From: Sphingomonas adhaesiva
GTDB lineage: Bacteria; Pseudomonadota; Alphaproteobacteria; Sphingomonadales; Sphingomonadaceae
Length of the DNA stretch: 64,000 nt
Direction of reading: 5' to 3'
Assembly (NCBI RefSeq): GCF_036946125.1
Contig: NZ_JAQIJT010000002.1
Span: forward strand, 2,230,001 to 2,294,000
In this document: piece by piece, positions 7,976 to 13,941 of the stretch
Position numbering within the stretch: the first letter of the stretch is position 1
Layout: every line of letters begins with the position of its first letter
Program-made: the position numbers and the translations under genes
Notes under the pieces: model-generated
Database searches by the model: none
What the model was told of the DNA's origin: nothing
Seen by the model: only the letters and a program-made list of their open reading frames with translations

Positions 7976-8791
7976 CTACCCCGCGACCCGCACCCATAGC
8001 GCGGTCGCGTCGTCGCTGGCCTTGAACCGCGGAAAGCGCACGCACGCCGCGTCCGCCGCCTCGATCGCGCGCAGTTCCACCGCCAGCGCCGCCAGCCCGC
8101 GCGCCTCGACCGCGGCGAACAACCCCGCCGCGTCATAGGCGCCATAGGCATCGACCAGCGCCGAAAAGCCGTCGCTCATCAGCAGCAGCGCGTCCCCCGC
8201 CGCCACCGCGACGCTGGCAAACGATGTCACCGCGCGCGATTCCGCGGCCTTCACCCCCATGACCCGCCGCCCGACGCGTTCGCGCGCGCGTCGCCGGTCC
8301 GCGAGCACCGCCGGACTGCGTATCGTCTGCCCGGCGCCCAGCGCCGCGGCATCCGCGCTCTCGCGCGCGCGGTCCGGCACCGGCGTCACCCACGACACCC
8401 GCTCGCCCGCGCGGTGCAGCAGCGCGCAGTCCGCCGCCCACGCCGCCTCCAGGGCGCCATCGGCCAGCTGCACCGCGACGAACGCCGCGCTCGGCAGCTC
8501 CCACGCCGCCACCGGCTCCCGCCGCCGCTCGGCCAGGAACCGCGCCTCGACATCCGCGAACACGCAAGCGCAGGCATCCGCCAGCGTCCCCGACCGCGTC
8601 GCCCCGAACGCAACATCGGCCACCGCCGCCAGCCAGGCCGCCCCGCCCTGATCGCCCAGCAGTCCCGGCGGCCCCAGATCGGTCGCGCCGTCGATGACCC
8701 AGGCGCGCGCGGCCGTCGCCCCCGCGCGGTCGTCATTGGGGGTGGCGGGGTCGCCGCACAGGCTCAGCGACTGGATCAGGTCGAGGTGCAT
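7976..8791 (-). CDS. PP2C-family protein phosphatase
   Basis: 271-aa cytoplasmic Ser/Thr phosphatase of the metal-dependent PP2C (PPM) type. The spaced PP2C Asp motifs are visible: NDD at 19-21, VIDGATDLG (Asp34), AADCALLHR in place of GDSRxYL, LLMSDGFSAL, and SDDATALWV near the C-terminus. GGGGTGCGGCG precedes ATG 8791. The start lies 19 bp after the stop of the E2 gene, so it is almost certainly the last gene of the branched-chain dehydrogenase operon. In mammals a PP2C enzyme (PPM1K) dephosphorylates BCKDH E1alpha; whether this protein acts on the bacterial complex is inference. No cognate kinase is visible in the window. Confidence 0.85.
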   Translation of the reverse strand: MHLDLIQSLSLCGDPATPNDDRAGATAARAWVIDGATDLGPPGLLGDQGGAAWLAAVADVAFGATRSGTLADACACVFADVEARFLAERRREPVAAWELPSAAFVAVQLADGALEAAWAADCALLHRAGERVSWVTPVPDRARESADAAALGAGQTIRSPAVLADRRRARERVGRRVMGVKAAESRAVTSFASVAVAAGDALLLMSDGFSALVDAYGAYDAAGLFAAVEARGLAALAVELRAIEAADAACVRFPRFKASDDATALWVRVAG

Positions 8792-8810
8792 CGCCGCACC
8801 CCTACCCGCC

Positions 8811-10142
8811 TCAGTCGGCGAACAACAGCACCGGCGTCTCCAGCAGCTTCTTGAGCGCCTGGACGTAGCTCGCCGCATCCCAGCCGTCGACGACGCGGTG
8901 GTCGCAGCTGATCGACAGGTTCATCAGCTTCGCGCGGACGATGTCGTCGCCCCCCCGAGCATTTTTGGCAAACACGGGTCGCTCGACGATCTTGTTCGGC
9001 CCGATGATCGCCACCTCCGGCCGGTTGATGACCGGCGTCGTCGCGACGCCGCCCAGCGGCCCCAGCGAGGTGACGGTGATCGTCCCCCCGCCCAGCTCCT
9101 GCGGCGTCAGCCTGTTCGCGCGCGCCGCATCCGCCAGCCGCGCGATCTCGGTCGCCAGCTGCCACACGTTGCGGTCCTGCGCGTCGCGGATGACCGGCAC
9201 GGTCAGCCCGGCATCGGTCTGCGTCGCCATGCCCAGATGCACCCGCCCCGACCGCGTCACCACGCCCGCCTCGTCGTCGTAGCGCGCGTTGAGCATCGGA
9301 AAGTCGGGCAGCGTCCGACAGATCGCGACGATCATCAGCGGCAGCATCGTCAGCTTCGGCCGCTGCCCCCGGTTCGCGTTCAGATCCGCGCGGACGCGTT
9401 CCAGCTCGGTCACGTCGATCTCGTCGACATAGGTGAAGTGCGGGATATGGCGCTTCGACGCGGCCATGTTCTCCGCGATGCGCCGCCGCATGCCGATGAC
9501 GCGCACCTGCTCGTCCGCGTGCGCGGCGCTGGCATGCGGGGCGTTGTAGCCCTGCCCCGCGTTGTAGCGCAGATAGGCGTCGAGGTCGGCGTGGCGGATG
9601 CGGTCGCCCTCGGCGATGCGCACCTGCGCGAGGTCGACGCCCAGGTCCTTCGCCCGCGCCCGGACGGCGGGGGAGGCCAATACTCCCCTTCCTGCAAGGG
9701 AGGGGTCGGGGGTGGGTTCGATCTTCGAGGAACGGTCCTGAGACACATCGACCGGGGACGGGTCGCGCGCGAGGACGGGCTCCTCGGACCCATCACCCAC
9801 CCCCGGCCCGTCCCTTGCAGGGAGGGGAGCCGCCGCTTCCTCCACGCCCGGATTCTCCGCCTCCAGCACCTCCGGCTCGGTAGCGGGTGCCTCACCCGCC
9901 CCCTCGACCTCGATCACCACCAGCGCCGCGCCGATCGACACCTGGTCGCCGACCTCGCCCGCCAGCTCCACCACGACGCCCGCGACCGGCGACTCCATCT
10001 CCACCGTCGCCTTGTCGGTCATCATGTCGGCGAGGCTCTGGTCCTCCTCGACCCGGTCGCCGACCTTGACGTGCCACGCCACGATCTCCGCCTCGGAAAT
10101 GCCCTCGCCGATATCGGGCAGCTTGAAGGTGAAACGCGCCAT
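8811..10142 (-). CDS. bkdB: Branched-chain 2-oxoacid dehydrogenase E2 (acyltransferase)
   Basis: 443-aa dihydrolipoamide acyltransferase core of the branched-chain 2-oxoacid dehydrogenase complex. Lipoyl domain at residues 1-80 with lipoyl Lys44 in TDKATVEME; E3/E1-binding domain at about 155-192 (ASPAVRARAKDLGVDLAQV); catalytic domain from about 210 with His415 and Asp419 in DHRVVDGWD. ATG 10142 is fixed by the MARFTFKLPDIGEG family start and lies 5 bp after the E1beta stop. Odd feature: the linker at residues about 105-154 is encoded by a REP pair (family D) with inverted arms at 9682-9720 and 9794-9829, read through in frame. The linker is otherwise normally placed and the catalytic residues are intact, so the protein should be functional. 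Confidence 0.93.
   Translation of the reverse strand: MARFTFKLPDIGEGISEAEIVAWHVKVGDRVEEDQSLADMMTDKATVEMESPVAGVVVELAGEVGDQVSIGAALVVIEVEGAGEAPATEPEVLEAENPGVEEAAAPLPARDGPGVGDGSEEPVLARDPSPVDVSQDRSSKIEPTPDPSLAGRGVLASPAVRARAKDLGVDLAQVRIAEGDRIRHADLDAYLRYNAGQGYNAPHASAAHADEQVRVIGMRRRIAENMAASKRHIPHFTYVDEIDVTELERVRADLNANRGQRPKLTMLPLMIVAICRTLPDFPMLNARYDDEAGVVTRSGRVHLGMATQTDAGLTVPVIRDAQDRNVWQLATEIARLADAARANRLTPQELGGGTITVTSLGPLGGVATTPVINRPEVAIIGPNKIVERPVFAKNARGGDDIVRAKLMNLSISCDHRVVDGWDAASYVQALKKLLETPVLLFAD
9682..9829. repeat. REP pair (family D) inside the bkdB coding sequence
   Basis: Left arm CTCCCCTTCCTGCAAGGGAG followed by GGGTCGGGGGTGGG; right arm is its inverted copy (CCCACCCCCGGCCCGTCCC, then TTGCAGGGAGGGGAG), separated by about 70 bp. 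The arms are the same motif as intergenic copies at 1283, 11196 and 59961. Here the element is translated in frame as the Pro/Ala/Gly/Asp-rich linker of E2. Confidence 0.8.
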
Positions 10143-10147
10143 CTGCC

Positions 10148-11194
10148 TTAGTCCTTCAGAATCTTCTTGAGCGCCTGCCCGATCCGCACCGGCCCCGGGA
10201 AATAGGCCCATTCCAGGCTGTGCGGATACGGCGTGTCGAACCCGGTGACGCGCTCCACCGGCGCCTCCAGGTGATAGAAGCACCGCTCCTGCACCAGCGC
10301 CGCCAGCTCCGCGCCGAACCCGCCGGTGCGCGTCGCCTCGTGGACGATCATGCAGCGCCCGGTCTTCTTCACGCTCTCCTCGATCGTCTCGATGTCCAGC
10401 GGCACCAGCGTGCGCAGGTCGATGATCTCCGCATCGACGCCCGTGTCGGCGACGACCTGCGCGCAGACATGCACCATCGTGCCATAGGCCAGCATCGTCA
10501 CCGCCTCGCCGCGGCGCACCACGTTCGCCTTGCCCAGCGGGATCCGGTAATAGCCGGTCGGCACCTCGCCCGCGGGATGCTTCGACCAATTCTCCGCCGG
10601 GCGGTCCCAATGGCCGTTGAACGGGCCGTTGTAGATGCGCTTCGGCTCGAAGAAGATGACGGGATCGTTATCCTCGATCGCGGAGATCAGCAGCCCCTTG
10701 GCGTCATAGGGCGTCGACGGAATCACCGTCTTCAGGCCCGAGACATGGGTGAAGATCCCCTCCGGCGACTGCGAATGCGTCTGCCCGCCGAAGATGCCGC
10801 CGCCGAACGGCGAGCGCACCGTGATCGGCGAGATGAACTCCCCTGCGGAGCGATAGCGCAGCCGCGCCGCCTCGCTCACCAATTGGTCGAGCGCGGGGTA
10901 GATATAGTCGGCGAACTGAATCTCCGGCACCGGGCGCAGGCCGTACGCGCCCATCCCGATCGACACGCCGATGATCCCGATCTCGGTGATCGGCGTATCG
11001 AACACGCGCGTCTTGCCGTATTTCTTCTGCAGGCCCGCGGTCGCACGGAAGACACCGCCGAAATAGCCGACGTCCTCCCCCATCACGACGACGCCCGCGT
11101 CGCGCTCCATCATCACGCCCATGGCGGAGTTGATCGCCTGGATCATGTTCATGCGGGTGGTGGTATCGATTGTATCGGTCATGGTGTCACTCAC
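10148..11194 (-). CDS. bkdA2: Branched-chain 2-oxoacid dehydrogenase E1 beta
   Basis: 348-aa beta subunit of the thiamine-diphosphate decarboxylase component, pairing with E1alpha to decarboxylate 2-oxoisovalerate and related acids. Typical transketolase-like motifs: MGEDVGYFGGVF (residues about 38-49), DTPITEIGIIG, ITVRSPFGGG and the C-terminal domain IIDLRTLVPLD. It is the middle gene of E1alpha-E1beta-E2-PP2C on the minus strand, 5 bp before E2. A 307-bp stretch of three different repeat pairs separates it from E1alpha, so transcription of the two E1 genes may not be strictly equal. Confidence 0.93.
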   Translation of the reverse strand: MSDTMTDTIDTTTRMNMIQAINSAMGVMMERDAGVVVMGEDVGYFGGVFRATAGLQKKYGKTRVFDTPITEIGIIGVSIGMGAYGLRPVPEIQFADYIYPALDQLVSEAARLRYRSAGEFISPITVRSPFGGGIFGGQTHSQSPEGIFTHVSGLKTVIPSTPYDAKGLLISAIEDNDPVIFFEPKRIYNGPFNGHWDRPAENWSKHPAGEVPTGYYRIPLGKANVVRRGEAVTMLAYGTMVHVCAQVVADTGVDAEIIDLRTLVPLDIETIEESVKKTGRCMIVHEATRTGGFGAELAALVQERCFYHLEAPVERVTGFDTPYPHSLEWAYFPGPVRIGQALKKILKD

Positions 11195-11195
11195 A

Positions 11196-11260
11196 ACCCC
11201 TCTCCCCTGGTGGGAGAGGGAGGGGCCCGCTCGACGCAGTCGAGTGGGAGGGTGAGGGGG
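11196..11260. repeat. Palindromic repeat, family D
   Basis: CCCCTCTCCC...GGGAGAGGGAGGGG hairpin followed by a CGCTCGACGCAGTCGAGTGGGAGGGTGAGGGGG segment that carries a CTCGAC/GTCGAG dyad. First of three different repeats filling the gap between E1beta and E1alpha (11195-11501), where I see no gene. Confidence 0.65.
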
Positions 11261-11281
11261 AAGGCGGTCATGGGCTTATCC

Positions 11282-11363
11282 CGTCACCCCGGGCGTGACC
11301 CGGGTTCCCGCTTTATCGCGCGGGAAGTTGGAAGCGGGACCCCGGGTCGAGCCCGGGGTGACG
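11282..11363. repeat. Palindromic repeat pair, family B
   Basis: CGTCACCCCGGGCGTGACCC on the left and the inverted GGGTCGAGCCCGGGGTGACG on the right, with CCGCTTTATCGCGCGG near the centre. The same layout recurs at 26129-26215, and a half copy at 12943-12989. Confidence 0.8.
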
Positions 11364-11394
11364 AAGAAGGGTAAAGCGCTCACCACGCAACCTC

Positions 11395-11489
11395 CGTCAT
11401 TCCCGCGAAAGCGGGAATCCATAACCTCTGACGTTTCGCCTCTAGCGAAGACCTGCGCGTCTGGATCCCCGCCTCCGCGGGGATGACGG
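11395..11489. repeat. Palindromic repeat pair, family C
   Basis: CGTCATTCCCGCGAAAGCGG on the left and CCCCGCCTCCGCGGGGATGACG on the right around an AT-richer loop. A second copy in the opposite orientation lies at 44379-44475. Confidence 0.8.
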
Positions 11490-11501
11490 CAGCGGCGGCG
11501 C

Positions 11502-12791
11502 TCACTTGCGCGCCCATGGCCGCCCGCTCGCTTCTTCCTCGGCCATCATCTGCGCCTGCTGCTCGCGCAGGTGCCACGGCATCTCCTCGAACACGCCGTC
11601 GAACAGCGTGTCGAGCGGCTGGTGCAGTCCGTGGCCCAGGATGCCGTTCTTCTCCGCCGCCTTCTGCGCCGCCTTCACCTCTTCGGCGATCTCGCGGTCC
11701 ATCGCTTCCTGCCGCGCCTCGTCCCATTCGCCGACCGCGATCAGGTGATCCTTCAGCCGCCGGATCGGGTCGCCCAGCGGCCAGGCGGTCGGCTCGCCCG
11801 CGGAGCGATATTGCGTCGGGTCGTCCGAGGTCGAATGCCCCTCGGTGCGATACGTGAAATGCTCGATCAGCGTCGGCCCGGCATTGGTCCGCGCGCGCTC
11901 CGCGGCCCAGGCGGTCGCGGCATAGACCGCCAGCGCATCGTTGCCGTCCACCCTGAGCCCGGCGATGCCATAGCCGATCGCGCGTGCCGCGAACGTCGTC
12001 GCCTCCGCGCCCGCGAATCCGGAGAAGCTGCTGATCGCCCACTGGTTGTTGACCACGTTGAAGATCACCGGCGCACGATAGACCGTGGCGAAGGTCAGCG
12101 CGGAGTGGAAATCGCCCTCCGCGGTCGATCCCTCGCCGCACCAGGTCGCCGCGATCCGCGTATCGCCCTTCGACGCGCTGGCCATCGCCCAGCCGACCGC
12201 CTGCGGATATTGCGTCGTCAGGTTGCCGGAGATCGAGAAGAAGCCGAAGCGCTTCTCCGAATACATGATCGGCAGCTGCTTGCCCTGCAGCTTGTCGCCG
12301 GTGTTCGAATAGATCTGGTTCATCATGTCGACCAGCGGGCAGCCGCGCGCGATGAGCAGCCCCTGCTGGCGGTACGACGGGAAGCACATGTCCTCGTCGT
12401 CCAGCGCGTGCGCGGCGGAGACGGCGACCGCCTCCTCGCCCAGCGACTTCATGTAGAAGCTGGTCTTGCCCTGCCGCTGCGCGCGGAACATGCGCTCGTC
12501 GAACGCGCGCACCATCGCCATGTGGCGCAGCATCCGGCGCTTCTTGTCGGGCGACAGCTGCGGGTCCCATGGCCCGACCGCGCGACCGTCCTCGTCCAGT
12601 ACGCGCACCATCGTATAGGCCAGATCGGTGAAATCATGCGGGTTGGCGGCGGTGTCGGGGCGACGCACGGAGCCCGCGGCGGGCACCTCCACCGCGGCGA
12701 AATCGACCGCGTCGCCGGGGCGGAACTTCGGCTCCGGCACGTGAAGCGACAGCGGCTTCAGGTTGCTCAAACGATCGGGGGCCTCGCCCAC
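11502..12791 (-). CDS. bkdA1: Branched-chain 2-oxoacid dehydrogenase E1 alpha
   Basis: 429-aa alpha subunit of the thiamine-diphosphate-dependent branched-chain 2-oxoacid decarboxylase. GTG 12791 is preceded by AAGGAGAGAG, which decides the start. The TPP-binding region is GEGSTAEGDFHSAL through FNVVNNQWAI (residues about 219-253), using GEG rather than GDG. The loop EGHSTSDDP (317-325) matches the region that carries the regulatory serine in mammalian BCKDH E1alpha (here Ser320). It is first in the operon with E1beta, E2 and a PP2C phosphatase; E3 is not in the window. The product complex converts Val/Leu/Ile-derived keto acids to acyl-CoAs. Confidence 0.93.
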   Translation of the reverse strand: MGEAPDRLSNLKPLSLHVPEPKFRPGDAVDFAAVEVPAAGSVRRPDTAANPHDFTDLAYTMVRVLDEDGRAVGPWDPQLSPDKKRRMLRHMAMVRAFDERMFRAQRQGKTSFYMKSLGEEAVAVSAAHALDDEDMCFPSYRQQGLLIARGCPLVDMMNQIYSNTGDKLQGKQLPIMYSEKRFGFFSISGNLTTQYPQAVGWAMASASKGDTRIAATWCGEGSTAEGDFHSALTFATVYRAPVIFNVVNNQWAISSFSGFAGAEATTFAARAIGYGIAGLRVDGNDALAVYAATAWAAERARTNAGPTLIEHFTYRTEGHSTSDDPTQYRSAGEPTAWPLGDPIRRLKDHLIAVGEWDEARQEAMDREIAEEVKAAQKAAEKNGILGHGLHQPLDTLFDGVFEEMPWHLREQQAQMMAEEEASGRPWARK

Positions 12792-12942
12792 TGCTCTCTC
12801 CTTCGCGTACCACGGGGTCGCTTGCGGGCGAGTGTACGGCGCGCGTAATAATATTTCAACGCCTGCCGATCGCCCCGTCCGCGCAGCACAATGCCCGATC
12901 CGCGCGGCAAATCCGCAATTTTGTTGCGACGGCAGCCTGCGC

Positions 12943-12989
12943 CTCGTCACCCCGGCCCTGAGCCGGGGTCCCGCTTCTTCAACTTCCAT
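12943..12989. repeat. Half repeat, family B
   Basis: CGTCACCCCGG...CCGGGGTCCCGCTTCTTC, a single arm of the family B element, directly followed by a family A pair. Both lie in the 397-bp divergent gap 12792-13188 between the bkd operon and imuA, which otherwise holds only promoters. Confidence 0.6.
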
Positions 12990-12990
12990 C

Positions 12991-13086
12991 GTCACCCCGG
13001 GCTTGTCCCGGGGTCCAGGGTTCCGCGCTCCGAACGGCAGCGGGGTGCGTCGAACCCTGGATGCCGGGACAAGCCCGGCATGACGG
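12991..13086. repeat. Palindromic repeat pair, family A
   Basis: GTCACCCCGGGCTTGTCCCG GGGTCCAGGGTTCC on the left, then GGAACCCTGGATGCCGGGAC AAGCCCGGCATGACGG on the right in inverted orientation. Further copies at 20021-20115, 51641-51719 and 58321-58404. Confidence 0.8.
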
Positions 13087-13144
13087 GGGGCTACCAGAGA
13101 CGACGCCCCCCAAAATCAACGGATTGACTCGACTCGCTCCAAGG

Positions 13145-13159
13145 GAACAAATTAGGAAC
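13145..13159 (-). promoter_or_regulatory. LexA box upstream of imuA
   Basis: GAAC-N7-GAAC, i.e. GTTC-N7-GTTC on the minus strand, exactly the alphaproteobacterial LexA operator. It lies 30 bp before the imuA GTG and downstream of a TTGACT hexamer (13124-13129), so it would overlap the -10 region. A third GAAC follows at 13160-13163. Confidence 0.85.
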
Positions 13160-13188
13160 GAACTTCCCCATCGCGAGTCGTATCATCC

Positions 13189-13941
13189 GTGTCCCAGTCG
13201 AGCGTCCTCCAGTCCCTGCGCGACACGCTCCGCGCGATCGAGGGCGACGGCCATCGCCGCCGCGCGACGCTGCCGTTCGGCACGCCCGCGGTCGACACGC
13301 GGCTGGCGGACGGCGGGCTGCGGCTGGATGCCTTGCACGAGGTCGCCGCCGCCACCGCCTCGATGGGCGACGATGCCTCGGCCACGCTGTTCCTCGCCGG
13401 GATCGCGGCGCGCGCCTGGGGCCCGGTGCTCTGGGTGGTGCGCCGCCGCGACCTCTTCGCGCCCGGGCTCTACCAGTCGGGCCTCTCCCCCGAGCGCGTC
13501 CTCTATGCCGAGGCGGCGGACGATGCGGAGGTGCTGGCATTGATGGAGGAAGGGCTGCGTCATCGCGCGCTGGGCGCGGTGATCGGCGAGACGCGCCGCG
13601 CCGCCATGGCCTCCACCCGCCGGCTGCAACTCGCGGCGGAGGGCGGGCGCACCATCGCGCTCCTGATGAAGCGTCACGCGCGCGAGGAGGCGGACCCGTT
13701 CGCGGTCCCCTCCGCCGCGGTCACGCGCTGGCGCGTCGCCTCCGCCCCGTCCGCACCGCTGCCCGTCGCCGGCATCGGCCGCGCGCGCTGGGATGTGCAC
13801 TGCACCCGCCAGCGCGGCGGCGAACCCTTTCAACTGCTTGTGGAGGCCTGCGATGAAACGGGTCGCATCGCTCTACCTGCCCGACTGGTCGATCGACCGG
13901 CTGCGGCGGGCGGAACCCGCGCTCGCACCGCCGCCGCCTGA
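13189..13941 (+). CDS. imuA: Mutasome protein ImuA
   Basis: 250-aa RecA/SulA-like accessory protein of the inducible mutagenesis cassette; it works with ImuB and DnaE2 in error-prone translesion synthesis after DNA damage. Recognisable ImuA features include LPFGTPAVDTRLADGGL near residues 28-44, LHEVAAAT, and VLWVVRRRDLFAPGLYQSGL (about 81-100). GTG 13189 is the start, 30 bp after a LexA box, so it should be SOS-induced. The imuB start lies inside its last 30 codons, an 89-bp overlap that suggests coupled translation. Confidence 0.9.
   Translation: MSQSSVLQSLRDTLRAIEGDGHRRRATLPFGTPAVDTRLADGGLRLDALHEVAAATASMGDDASATLFLAGIAARAWGPVLWVVRRRDLFAPGLYQSGLSPERVLYAEAADDAEVLALMEEGLRHRALGAVIGETRRAAMASTRRLQLAAEGGRTIALLMKRHAREEADPFAVPSAAVTRWRVASAPSAPLPVAGIGRARWDVHCTRQRGGEPFQLLVEACDETGRIALPARLVDRPAAAGGTRARTAAA

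Noticed and set aside
8811..10610. A longer E2 start extending into E1beta
   Set aside because: The extra N-terminal part lies opposite no family match and overlaps E1beta; the lipoyl domain begins exactly at MARFTFKLPDIGEG (10142).
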